Assembly (NCBI RefSeq): GCF_000253255.1
Contig: NC_015580.1
Coordinates: 2,803,001 to 2,867,000 of the forward strand
Origin: Novosphingobium sp. PP1Y
Lineage (GTDB): Bacteria; Pseudomonadota; Alphaproteobacteria; Sphingomonadales; Sphingomonadaceae
Direction of reading: 5' to 3'
Length of the DNA stretch: 64,000 nucleotides
Shown in pieces: positions 53,111 to 61,783 of this stretch. The notes beneath the pieces were generated by a model. It did not search any database, was not told the DNA's origin, and saw only the letters and a program-made list of their open reading frames with translations. Position 1 is the first letter of the stretch; every line of letters begins with the position of its first letter. The position numbers were made by a program, and so were the translations under genes.

Positions 53111-54499
53111 TCAGGCTTCAGGGTCGGCCGGTACGTCGAGGATGAAGCGCGCGCCCTGTCCCGGCGCGCTCTCGACCGACAGTTCGCCGCCCATCGCCCT
53201 TGCGAGGCTGCGCGAAATATAGAGGCCAAGCCCCGATCCGCCGTCGCCGCTACGCCCGAGGCGCTCGAACTTCTCGAACACTCGCGCCTGCTGCTCGTCA
53301 GACAGGCCCGGTCCCTGGTCGGCAACGATGACGCGAGCCATCGACCCGAGGGGCTCGAGTCTCAACCAGATGCGTGACTTTTCCGGCGAATATCGAATGG
53401 CATTGCCGATCAGGTTCAGCAGGATCTGCAGCACGCGGCGGAATTCGGCCACGGCGGGGAGGCTTTCAGCCACTTGCGGCGCATCGATGACGATGCCCTT
53501 TTCCCGCGCGCGGACGTTGAGAATTCCGGCAGCCTGCCGCGCGACTTCCGATAAGTCGATGTGATCGGGCGCCGTGGAGAAGTTCTCCGATTCCACGACT
53601 TCGAGGTCGGCCAGATCCTCAAGCAGGTCCAGCAGCAGCTTGCCCGCACTGGCGATTTCGCCTGCATAGTCCGCATAGGCATCGGGAATCGGACCGGCGA
53701 GCCGTGAGCGGATCGTCTCGGCATTGGCGATGATGCGCGAAATCGGCTGACGCAGGACCGGTGAGAGATCCTGCCCGACGAGACTGCGCCGCAAGGCAGG
53801 TTCGATCGGGTTCGCAGTCTCGACTTCACCGGCCTGCGGCTCGTCGGAGATCAGCAGGAGTTCGAAACCGGAGGGATCGAAACCCGGCCGGATATGCGGG
53901 ATCAGGGTGATCCGCCAGGGCCGGTCCGAACCTTCCACGCTCACGCGCGTACCATCGAGCAGGCGCCAGTGCAGCGGCTGCTGGTGTGTCACATTCTCGG
54001 GCGGGAGAAAATCGGTCCAGAGCCGACCGATCCCCTCTTCCATCCGTGCAGCCACTTGCGCGAGGTCGGGACTGTCCGTCACTGCGGTGAGGACGCGCTG
54101 CGAACCATCGAGCTGTGCCGTCAGCTCGGCCAGGTGCCGGTCGGTCATCATCCGCCGGCGTTCGGCGAAACTGATCTCCTCAGAGGGCAGCGGCGAGGAT
54201 TGCCAGTTTCGCACGACGATGTCGCAGCCGGGCGTCTCGCCCGCCTCGCCCTCGCGCGGTTCGACCTCGACCCAGGCCGTAATCGTATCGCTGCCATCGT
54301 TGGCCGATATGGCCCGCGCAAGTCGAAAGCGATAGCGGCGCGCCTTGCGCACGAGCTCGAGCAGCTCCGGAACCGCAATGGTTCCCGGGAGATCTCCGCC
54401 GCAACGCAATTGCAGTCCGGCTAGCGGCTCTTCGGCCGTCAACAGCCTGTCCTCGGGATCGCTGACCGCCCGGGCGAGAATGGTTCCGCCTGCCTGCAT
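53111..54499 (-). CDS. PleC/DivJ-like histidine kinase lacking the phospho-accepting histidine (pseudokinase candidate)
   Basis: Protein of 462 residues without membrane helices. The first 230 residues are a divergent sensor region. The dimerisation domain aligns with PleC/DivJ/DivL-type kinases, but the SHELRTPL box reads SPVLRQPI: Pro247 replaces the His, and Val replaces the Glu. The rest is conserved (YADYAGEIASAGKLLLDLLE). The ATP-binding domain keeps its N box (LLNLIGNAIRYSPEKS), G1 (VIVADQGPGLSDEQ), F (FEKFERLG) and G2 (GGSGLGLYISRSLARAMGG). It probably binds ATP but cannot autophosphorylate at this site; phosphatase or scaffold roles are possible. Starts by one-base overlap with the preceding gene. 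Confidence 0.85.
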   Translation of the reverse strand: MQAGGTILARAVSDPEDRLLTAEEPLAGLQLRCGGDLPGTIAVPELLELVRKARRYRFRLARAISANDGSDTITAWVEVEPREGEAGETPGCDIVVRNWQSSPLPSEEISFAERRRMMTDRHLAELTAQLDGSQRVLTAVTDSPDLAQVAARMEEGIGRLWTDFLPPENVTHQQPLHWRLLDGTRVSVEGSDRPWRITLIPHIRPGFDPSGFELLLISDEPQAGEVETANPIEPALRRSLVGQDLSPVLRQPISRIIANAETIRSRLAGPIPDAYADYAGEIASAGKLLLDLLEDLADLEVVESENFSTAPDHIDLSEVARQAAGILNVRAREKGIVIDAPQVAESLPAVAEFRRVLQILLNLIGNAIRYSPEKSRIWLRLEPLGSMARVIVADQGPGLSDEQQARVFEKFERLGRSGDGGSGLGLYISRSLARAMGGELSVESAPGQGARFILDVPADPEA

Positions 54500-55461
54500 C
54501 AGCCTGCGATGCGCCCTGTCGAGAGGATGACGGATGCCTTGTCCGCGCCAAGCCGGTCGAAACCTTGCGGCAGGGTAATGTCTGGATGCAGGGCAAGAAA
54601 CTGCTGCTCGACGCCAGTGGGCGACAGGCCTGCAGTGCGCAGAGCCAGCGCCAGTCGCGCCAGTTGCGCCTCATGGGTTGACAGGACCACCGCGTCGCGC
54701 TTCTGCCGGGAGCCGATCGCCAGCCCCGAGAGGAATAGGGCAGCCCCCGAATTGGCGACCGAAAGCAAGGCCTCGACTTCCCCGGACATACTCATCACAA
54801 GCTGGGACGCGAGGCCGAGCCGACTGCCCCCTTCGTTGTACTTGCGCCGCAATGCCGCCTCGGCGAAGGCCGCACGCTCGATCAACTCGGGATCATCGCC
54901 TGCACGCGCGCTCAAGGTCACGAGCGTTTCATGAAACAGATCGGCCGGCAATTCGAACAGCGATAGTTTCATGCGCCGCTGCGATTGGCACCAGCGCGCC
55001 TGCGCGGCAAGGAACTTCATCGCAAGATCCTGCATCGCGCCTTCGCGGGCCGACACGAAGCTCTGCAAAAGCGGCGAAACCACCGGATCGAGCGCGAGCC
55101 GCGACTGCAGGCGCTCGGTCAGCTGCCATTCCAGCGCCAGGGCATGAAGATGCGACAGGAGCGCCTGATTTTCGAGAAAGGCCCGCGTGAGCAGGGAAAC
55201 CTTGTCGGCCGGATGAACGGCGTGGTCGGGCTGACCTGCGCTCTGCGCCAGCGCATCGAGCAAGGCATTGGCAAGATCGGCCAGCATCCCGCGCACGCGC
55301 GCAAGGATCTCGTCACTGAAGACGGAGCTGTCTTCGGCGGTAATAAGGTGCCGCAGGATCGGAAGAACACTTCCCGCCATCGCATCGCCGCGAGCAAGCT
55401 CGTCGCGAAGCACGGCTTCGACGTTGTCCCGGTCAGCCGAATGAACAGCTTGATCGATCAT
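54499..55461 (-). CDS. Unrecognised helical protein coupled to the kinase-like gene
   Basis: Protein of 320 residues, all-helical in appearance, soluble. Features are VLPILRHLITAEDSSVFSDE, a long Leu/Ala-rich middle (LLSHLHALALEWQLTERLQS) and ELIERAAFAEAALRRKYNEG. It ends KASVILSTGRIAG. I do not recognise a family; it is not an enzyme by visible motifs. Its stop overlaps the start of the kinase-like gene by one base (TGATG), so the two proteins are likely made together and may interact. Confidence 0.75.
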   Translation of the reverse strand: MIDQAVHSADRDNVEAVLRDELARGDAMAGSVLPILRHLITAEDSSVFSDEILARVRGMLADLANALLDALAQSAGQPDHAVHPADKVSLLTRAFLENQALLSHLHALALEWQLTERLQSRLALDPVVSPLLQSFVSAREGAMQDLAMKFLAAQARWCQSQRRMKLSLFELPADLFHETLVTLSARAGDDPELIERAAFAEAALRRKYNEGGSRLGLASQLVMSMSGEVEALLSVANSGAALFLSGLAIGSRQKRDAVVLSTHEAQLARLALALRTAGLSPTGVEQQFLALHPDITLPQGFDRLGADKASVILSTGRIAG

Positions 55462-55496
55462 CGGCTCGTATTACGCCATCCTTGGTTAAAGCCGGG

Positions 55497-56678
55497 TTAG
55501 TCCTTGCGCCGTAGCGGCAGGATCAACCCTGCGAGGACGAGGCCGATCGAGATCAGCTCGACCACGATCTGAACATGCCCGAAGAGCGCGGAAAGAGCCA
55601 GTATAACGCCGAGCAGTGCCCGATCTCGGAACCACGATGCGGTAGAACCGGTGAGATTATTGGGTATCAGCGCCACCAGCAGAACCAGCATGATCGGCGG
55701 AAACGCCCACGAGATCAACGATTCCCCGGCAACGCGCGGAAGCGCTGCAAGGCTTAGCAGACCGATTTCGATATCGACCAGCCAGCCCAATGCGTCGGCG
55801 CGCGGAATGATCGGCCTCATCTGCCCCCGCGCCCGGCGCTCCGCCTGCCGCAAAAGGCGGCTGCTTTCGACCAGCAGCGCAGCGATCGCCGCGAAAATCA
55901 GGGCGATCCAGACCAGTCCGAACCAGCCCAGTACTGCCGATAGTCCCACGGATACCAAGGCGCCGAGGCTGAGCATGTTCGATGCATTGCCGGCCTGCAG
56001 CAGCGATGTGCCGAAAGTCAGGACACCAAGGCGAGCCACCGAACCGCCCGGAGAAAGTTGCCTTCCGTCACTGACCTGCTCGGCAAGCCATTCGGCCTCC
56101 ACCGCGACGGCTTCGCCCTCGTTGCGGACCAGACGCCAGTTGGCGCCGATGCGTACCCCTGAAGGCACCTCGCGCATGGCAATGCCCGACTGAAGCGCTA
56201 TGCGGGTCAAGGCCGAAATCATGTCGCAATCCGGCGGCAGCTCCTGCAGCCGCTCCATCAATTCGCCCGGAACCCGCATGATCCCTGCCGCCGCGCGGTT
56301 GAGGTCGATCCGTTCGAACCCGGCCGCCAAGGCATTCTCGACCGGCATGACCAGCACCACCGGCCCGCGGCTCTCGAACAGGTGGGTGACGCTTCCCGGA
56401 TCGACGAAAAGTCCCTCGGTGACGACCAGCACTTCATCGCTGGCCGTGATGAGGCCGCTGAGCTGGCGCAAATTCGTGGCAATGTAGAACTGCAGCCCGG
56501 CATCTTCTGCCGCGTGCTGGAGCGCCAGAAGTTCGGGCGAAGTGCCGCGCGCCATGCAGATGACACGCTGGCAGTCGAGCGCGAGGGCCAGGCCAAGCTG
56601 GTGATGTGCCACGCTCACGCCCGCCACCCGCAGAAATCCGCGCGGAAACGCCTGTCCCGCTCCCGCGGGTTCAGTCAT
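55497..56678 (-). CDS. Nucleotidyltransferase-like domain fused to a membrane domain, unrecognised
   Basis: Protein of 393 residues. The N-terminal 200 residues look like a nucleotide-sugar-transferase-like alpha/beta fold (LGLALALDCQRVICMARGTS, ASDEVLVVTEGLFVDPG, LNRAAAGIMRVPGELMERL) but lack a clear GxGxR-type motif. The C-terminal half has about five membrane helices (VGLSAVLGWFGLVWIALIFA, FPPIMLVLLVALIPNNL). The layout recalls the CDP-inositol/DIPP synthase fusion, but the DGxxAR-type CDP-alcohol motif is absent. ATG at 56678 preferred over TTG at 56687. It lies 35 bases upstream of the helical protein gene. Confidence 0.65.
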   Translation of the reverse strand: MTEPAGAGQAFPRGFLRVAGVSVAHHQLGLALALDCQRVICMARGTSPELLALQHAAEDAGLQFYIATNLRQLSGLITASDEVLVVTEGLFVDPGSVTHLFESRGPVVLVMPVENALAAGFERIDLNRAAAGIMRVPGELMERLQELPPDCDMISALTRIALQSGIAMREVPSGVRIGANWRLVRNEGEAVAVEAEWLAEQVSDGRQLSPGGSVARLGVLTFGTSLLQAGNASNMLSLGALVSVGLSAVLGWFGLVWIALIFAAIAALLVESSRLLRQAERRARGQMRPIIPRADALGWLVDIEIGLLSLAALPRVAGESLISWAFPPIMLVLLVALIPNNLTGSTASWFRDRALLGVILALSALFGHVQIVVELISIGLVLAGLILPLRRKD

Positions 56679-56767
56679 GGCAAGCAAAGCGATGCGCAGT
56701 TTTCAATCTCCAGCGAAGCGCGCCCATTTAGGCACAGGCTTGGTCGGTGCCAAGCATCGCCGGGCGA

Positions 56768-57070
56768 TCAATCGGCGGAAAACTCCGCAAGGAATGCCTT
56801 CAGGCGCCTGACGACCGTGGGTTCGCCCGGAGCCGCCTCCAAGGCTTCCTCCGCCAGATCGAGCAAGGCACGTGAATGGAAGCTGGCTGCAAGCCCCTTG
56901 AGGCGCATTGCCGCAAGGTTCCAGTTGCCATCGCAGCGCGCGCGTTCGAGCAGGTCGACCTGGCGCGCGACGCTTTCGAGGAAACTGGCGCGCAATTCTT
57001 CGAAAAGCACGGCGTCTCCGCCTGCCGCAGCAGCCAATGTCGCTTCGAGGGCGCCTGATTCGTAAGCCAT
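56768..57070 (-). CDS. Hpt-like helical protein lacking the phospho-histidine
   Basis: Protein of 100 residues resembling a histidine phosphotransfer domain: VLFEELRASFLESVARQVDL, then AAMRLKGLAASFHSRALLDL. In true Hpt domains this is A-H-x-L-K-G; here Met55 stands in place of the His. The remaining pattern (LKG, then a Leu/Ala helix) is kept. It is thus an Hpt-shaped protein that should not carry phosphate at this site. It starts back-to-back with the TipN-like gene and runs toward the membrane protein and kinase-like genes. Confidence 0.7.
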   Translation of the reverse strand: MAYESGALEATLAAAAGGDAVLFEELRASFLESVARQVDLLERARCDGNWNLAAMRLKGLAASFHSRALLDLAEEALEAAPGEPTVVRRLKAFLAEFSAD

Positions 57071-57139
57071 TTCCCCAGGATAATGGGCAATGTATTAAAC
57101 CGGGGTTTATCGCCGCCCGGCTCGTGGTATTCTATCGAA

Positions 57140-59794
57140 ATGGCTGGAGAAAACAGGATCATTGCCTTCGGCGCCGGCGGCAACGAGGCAAACGCGGACA
57201 AGCCCGAGGCTACCGCGCCCGAGGTTACACCCGCAGAAACGGGTGCCGAGCAGCCCCGCCAGGCGCAGGAGCACTGGGACGAAGCCTGGGTCGGCGATCA
57301 TGAAGAGCCGGAAGAAGCGGCCTCCAATGCGTGGATCGCTCCGCTCCTGGCCGGTCTGGCAACAGCGGGCTGGACGGCCTTGTTCCTCTTCGCCCGCCTT
57401 CCCCAGTTCCAACCCGGCGTTACCCTTGAGGCCATTCCTACATTGGTTAGCGAATGGGCTGTTCCGGTCCTGCTGATCGGGCTTTGCTGGCTGCTCGCGC
57501 TTCGCCACAGTGCGCGCGAGGGCAAGCGCTTCGGCGACATCGCGCAGTCTCTGTCACGCGAATCCGCGCGGCTCGAAGAACGCCTGACCACGGTCAATCG
57601 CGAACTCAGCCTCGCCCGCGAATTCCTCGCCTCGCAGTCGCGCGACCTGGAAAGCCTCGGCCGCATCGCCGCCGAGCGCATTTCTGAGAACGCCGGGCGT
57701 CTCGAGGAACTGATCCGCGACAACGGGACGCGTGTCGATTCCATCAGCTCGGTCAGCCATGCGGCTCTGGAAAACATGGAAAAGCTGCGCAGCCAGCTTC
57801 CCGTCATCGCCAGCTCGGCCAAGGACGTCACCAACAACATCGGCAATGCGGGCCGCGCCGCGCATGTCCAGCTTGAGGACATGATAACCGGCTTCAACCG
57901 CCTGAACGAATTCGGCACCGCAAGCGAGCGTCAGGTCGAAGCCTTGCGCAGCGCCGTGGAGACGACGCTAGGCGAGTTCGCCGCGCAGTGCGAGAAACTC
58001 GAGGATCTGACCGAGAAGCGCTTCGCCGCGCTGACCGAGAAGAGCGAGGAGTTCCGCACCGAACTCGACAAGCACGAGATCGAAGCCCTTGCCGCCGTGC
58101 GCACGCGTGCCGCCGCTCTCAGCGAGGAAATCGCCAACACGCGCAGCCAGCTCGACACCCACGAAGCCGAAAGTCTCACGTCGCTGCGTGCCCGCCTCAA
58201 GGCCCTGCGCGATGAAAGCGATGTCGTCTCACGCGCCCTGCGCAATGCCGAAACGAAGGCCGTTGAACGGCTGCAATCGTCCCTGGCCGAATTGCAGAGC
58301 GAACAGGCGGGCGTCAGCGATGCCATCGCGCAATCGCAGCGCAAGGCACTCGAAGGCCTCACCGAGCGGCTCGCCGGTATCGAGAACGAGGCCATGCGCC
58401 TCGACCAGAAGTTCGCGGAGCGCTCCGCCCGTCTCGCCGGTGAAGCGGCCGAACGTCTCGAACGCCAGCAACAACAGGAACACGCCGCGATTGCCCGCCT
58501 GCGCGAGACACTGGGCGAGCTGGACAGCGGCATCGCCGAACGCCTAGAGAACCATCGCATCCAGAGCGAGAACCTGCGCGAAACGGCAGCTGCGATCACC
58601 GGCCAGCTCTCCGGGTTCGAAGCGCGCCTGCGGGCCATTTCGAAAGACAGCGCACAAGGCGAGGAAGTCCTGAGCGCAAGCCTGACCGCATTGACCGAAA
58701 GGTTGACCTCGGCCCGCGCAACCCTGGCGGCAACGGACAACGACGTCGAAAAGCTCACTGACGACAGCATCCGGCTGCTGGAGCTCATCCAGGCGAGCGC
58801 CAAGCAGGCGCACAACGCCCTGCCCGAAGCCCTCTCGATTACCGAAGACCGTCTCGACCGCGTCAATCAGGGCGTGGCCGCCCTCCTCGAAAGCCTCAGG
58901 CAGGCCGGAGACGGCAGCGAAGGCCTTGCAAACGAGATCGACGCCGCCGGCACGGCGCTGCACGAACTCATGGCCTCGCTCGCCTCGGCCCATGCCGACA
59001 TCAATCGGCAGGGCAGCGACCACGCCGCCCTGCTGCGCGAGCTGCGTAGCGCTCTAGACGAAATCGAACAGGCAACCGCCAAGGCTTCGGACAAGGCCGG
59101 GACCGAGCTGCGCGCCTCCATCGAGGCCCTCAACGCAACGATTGCCGAGAGCATCGAAGCGATAGAGACGAAGAGCGCGGCGAAAGTCGCGAGCGTCGCC
59201 GACCAGCTCGGCAAGGAAGGCGCCATGGCCATCGACAAGGCCATGCGTTCGCGCGTCGCCGAAGTCTCCGGACAGCTCGATCAGGCCGTCGCCCATGCCT
59301 CGGGAGCGACCCGGGAGGCCGCTATCCAGCTGCGCGACCAGCTTGGCAAGATCGACGAACTGGTCGGCAACCTCGAGAACCGCGTTGCCCATGCCCGCAG
59401 CCGGGCCGAAGAGCAGGTCGACAACGACTTCTCGCGGCGCGTCGCCCTTATCACGGAATCGCTCAACTCGAATTCCATCGACATCGCCAACGCTCTGTCA
59501 TCCGATGTTTCGGACACGGCCTGGGCGGCCTACCTGCGGGGCGATCGCGGCATCTTCACCCGCCGTGCGGTGCGGCTCCTCGAAGCCGGAGAAGCCAAGG
59601 CAATCCAGCAGATCTTCGAGCGCGACGATGCCTTCCGCGAGCACGTCAGCCGCTACATCCACGATTTCGAAGCGATCCTGCGCCAGATCCTCTCGACGCG
59701 TGACGGCAATGCGCTGGGCGTGACCCTGCTCTCGTCGGACATGGGCAAGCTCTACGTGGCCCTGGCACAGGCCATCGAACGCCTGCGCAACTGA
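57140..59794 (+). CDS. Large coiled-coil membrane protein, TipN-like polarity factor candidate
   Basis: Protein of 884 residues. An acidic, Pro/Glu-rich cytoplasmic start of 60 residues is followed by two membrane helices (about 64-86 and 104-122). A very long coiled coil then runs to about residue 790 (repeats such as LSRESARLEERLTTVNRELS, AERLERQQQQEHAAIARLRE). The last 90 residues form a conserved-looking end: WAAYLRGDRGIFTRRAVRLL, AIQQIFERDDAFREHVSRYI and LYVALAQAIERLR. Two N-terminal helices plus a giant coiled coil and this length match TipN, the birth-scar/new-pole marker of Caulobacter. That identification is inference from layout. The start at 57140 (MAGENRII) was chosen because the upstream extension is poor. 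Confidence 0.7.
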   Translation: MAGENRIIAFGAGGNEANADKPEATAPEVTPAETGAEQPRQAQEHWDEAWVGDHEEPEEAASNAWIAPLLAGLATAGWTALFLFARLPQFQPGVTLEAIPTLVSEWAVPVLLIGLCWLLALRHSAREGKRFGDIAQSLSRESARLEERLTTVNRELSLAREFLASQSRDLESLGRIAAERISENAGRLEELIRDNGTRVDSISSVSHAALENMEKLRSQLPVIASSAKDVTNNIGNAGRAAHVQLEDMITGFNRLNEFGTASERQVEALRSAVETTLGEFAAQCEKLEDLTEKRFAALTEKSEEFRTELDKHEIEALAAVRTRAAALSEEIANTRSQLDTHEAESLTSLRARLKALRDESDVVSRALRNAETKAVERLQSSLAELQSEQAGVSDAIAQSQRKALEGLTERLAGIENEAMRLDQKFAERSARLAGEAAERLERQQQQEHAAIARLRETLGELDSGIAERLENHRIQSENLRETAAAITGQLSGFEARLRAISKDSAQGEEVLSASLTALTERLTSARATLAATDNDVEKLTDDSIRLLELIQASAKQAHNALPEALSITEDRLDRVNQGVAALLESLRQAGDGSEGLANEIDAAGTALHELMASLASAHADINRQGSDHAALLRELRSALDEIEQATAKASDKAGTELRASIEALNATIAESIEAIETKSAAKVASVADQLGKEGAMAIDKAMRSRVAEVSGQLDQAVAHASGATREAAIQLRDQLGKIDELVGNLENRVAHARSRAEEQVDNDFSRRVALITESLNSNSIDIANALSSDVSDTAWAAYLRGDRGIFTRRAVRLLEAGEAKAIQQIFERDDAFREHVSRYIHDFEAILRQILSTRDGNALGVTLLSSDMGKLYVALAQAIERLRN

Positions 59795-59810
59795 ACCGCC
59801 CGGAAGACCG

Positions 59811-59843
59811 GCAGGGCGATCTCCCACAAGGGAACCGCCCTGC
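59811..59843 (+). terminator. Hairpin after the TipN-like gene
   Basis: GCAGGGCG (59811-59818) and CGCCCTGC (59836-59843) form a perfect 8-base-pair stem, 17 bases after the stop codon. No T-run, so termination strength is uncertain. It also lies just beyond the convergent DUF1467 gene. Confidence 0.4.
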
Positions 59844-59853
59844 TGCGTTACCT

Positions 59854-60144
59854 TCAGTAACCGAGGTCCTTGACCGGCGGATCGCCGAAGAAGTTGAGGT
59901 CCTCGACCTCGATCCAGTCATAGATATAGTTGAGGTAGAACAGCCCCATCAGCACCGCGGCCAGGACCGTCGCACGCAGGGCGATGCGGCCGGGACGAAA
60001 ATTGATCGGTGCACTGTCCGCATGACCGGCCTCGACCTTGTGACCTTCCACCTCATCGGGCGTGCGCAGGCCGATCGGCATGACGAGAAAGGCGCTGAGG
60101 ACCCACAGCAGGCTGTAGATCGCGGCTATCGATGTCCATTGCAT
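59854..60144 (-). CDS. DUF1467 family membrane protein
   Basis: Protein of 96 residues with two membrane helices (SIAAIYSLLWVLSAFLVMPI and ATVLAAVLMGLFYLNYIYDW) and the family start MQWTSIAAIYSLLWVL. DUF1467 proteins are found next to RNase J and the Nuo/BirA genes in alphaproteobacteria; their job is unknown. The ATG at 60144 lies 14 bases from the RNase J stop codon. Confidence 0.88.
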   Translation of the reverse strand: MQWTSIAAIYSLLWVLSAFLVMPIGLRTPDEVEGHKVEAGHADSAPINFRPGRIALRATVLAAVLMGLFYLNYIYDWIEVEDLNFFGDPPVKDLGY

Positions 60145-60157
60145 GGGCCCGCTCCGA

Positions 60158-61783
60158 TCAATTCTCGAGAAGCAGGACCTGGACCTGCGGTCGCTTGCCC
60201 GACCAACGGGTCGCCGCACGCCGCGCGGCCAGGCGCGCGGCCTCTACGCGGTCGGCGTGATCCGCCTTTTTCGACTTGGCCAGGGCCTGGGCAACGTCGC
60301 TGCGCGCCTCTTCGATGAACGCCTGATAGTCCTCGTCCAGAGGCAGGCCTATGGCGGCCACTTCGACGTTCCCCTTGCGGTCGGCTGCAACCGAGACAAC
60401 GCCGTTGAAGGCAATGCGCCGGCGCATCACGATGGCCTCGCCATCGGCAGGTGCGATGATATCGCCGTCGAGTACGAGCCGGCCCGAGCGGACTTCGCCG
60501 AACTTGCCCGGTGCCCCCGGAGCCAGTCGCACGAGATCGCCGTTCTTCTGGAAGACCGCCTTGGGAATGCCGCATGACAGGCCCAGCTTCGCCTGCTCAC
60601 GCATGTGACGGATTTCTCCGTGCACGGGCACAAGAATGTCGGGCCGGATCCAGCCATAGAGCGCCTCGAGTTCCGGCCTCCCGGGATGGCCCGAAACGTG
60701 GATATGGCTCTGCCGGTCGGTGACAATCACGACACCGTCGTCCGCGAGACGATTCTGGATCTTGCCAATGGCGATCTCGTTGCCCGGAATCTGGCGACTG
60801 GAGAAGAGGACGACATCGCCCTTCTCCAGCTTGATCGGGTGATTGCCTTCGGAAATGCGCGCAAGCGCCGCGCGCGGTTCACCCTGCCCACCGGTAGCGA
60901 CGATCAGCACGTCACTGCGCGGCAGGTCCATCGCCGTTTCCGGATCGACGATCTCGGGCAGATCCGTGAGGTATCCGCAAGCCTGGCCGGTCTGGATGAT
61001 ACGATCGAGCGAGCGCCCCGCCACGCACAGCTTGCGGTTGGTGCGGCGCGCCACTTCGCCTAGCGTCTGGAGCCTCGCGACATTGGACGCAAAAGTGGTC
61101 ACCAGAACGCGGCGACCATTGTGACGTTTCACTTCCTCGAGCAGGCCGTCGAAGACATCGCCTTCCGAACCCGATGCCTTCGGATTGAACACATTGGTAG
61201 AGTCGCAGACCAGCGCCAGCACGCCGTCGTCACCGATCTTCGTCAGTTCCTCGCTGGTTGCCGGGGTGCCGATCTGCGGCGCGTCGTCCAGCTTCCAGTC
61301 GCCGGTATGGAAAATTCGGCCGAACGGCGTATCGATCAGCAGGGCGTTGCCTTCAGCGATCGAGTGCGCGAGCGGCACGTAGCGAATGCCGAAAGGCCCG
61401 ATCTCGAAACGCTCGAGGTCTTCCACCACGATGAGTTCGACATCGCCGAGAATACCGGCCTCTTCAAGCTTGGCCGCGACCAGCTTTGCCGTGAAGGGCG
61501 TCGCATAGATCGGAACGCCCAGTTCCTGGGCGAAATAGGGAACGGCACCAATGTGGTCTTCATGCGCATGGGTCAGGACAATGCCCAGCAGGTTCTCGCG
61601 CTCATTCTCGATGAATTCGAGATCGGCGAAGACGAGATCGATGCCCGGGTACTCGTTCATGCCGAAGGTCATGCCAAGGTCGACCATCAGCCACTTGCCC
61701 TGGCAGCCGTAGAGATTGACGTTCATGCCAATCTCGCCCGAGCCGCCGAGCGCGCAAAACAACAATTCGTTACCGGGTATCAC
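60158..61783 (-). CDS. rnj: Ribonuclease J
   Basis: Metallo-beta-lactamase/beta-CASP ribonuclease for mRNA decay and rRNA maturation; 541 residues. It opens ELLFCALGGSGEIGMNVNLY. The zinc motif is VLTHAHEDHIGAVPYFAQEL (HxHxDH), with VPLAHSIAEGNALLIDT, FHTGDWKLDDAPQIG and LVCDSTNVFNPKASGSEGDV. The C-terminal motif IHVSGHPGRPELEALYGWI completes the site. The alphaproteobacterial protein lacks the long C-terminal extension of Firmicutes RNase J. Its start overlaps the coaX stop (ATGA). Confidence 0.95.
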   Translation of the reverse strand: MIPGNELLFCALGGSGEIGMNVNLYGCQGKWLMVDLGMTFGMNEYPGIDLVFADLEFIENERENLLGIVLTHAHEDHIGAVPYFAQELGVPIYATPFTAKLVAAKLEEAGILGDVELIVVEDLERFEIGPFGIRYVPLAHSIAEGNALLIDTPFGRIFHTGDWKLDDAPQIGTPATSEELTKIGDDGVLALVCDSTNVFNPKASGSEGDVFDGLLEEVKRHNGRRVLVTTFASNVARLQTLGEVARRTNRKLCVAGRSLDRIIQTGQACGYLTDLPEIVDPETAMDLPRSDVLIVATGGQGEPRAALARISEGNHPIKLEKGDVVLFSSRQIPGNEIAIGKIQNRLADDGVVIVTDRQSHIHVSGHPGRPELEALYGWIRPDILVPVHGEIRHMREQAKLGLSCGIPKAVFQKNGDLVRLAPGAPGKFGEVRSGRLVLDGDIIAPADGEAIVMRRRIAFNGVVSVAADRKGNVEVAAIGLPLDEDYQAFIEEARSDVAQALAKSKKADHADRVEAARLAARRAATRWSGKRPQVQVLLLEN

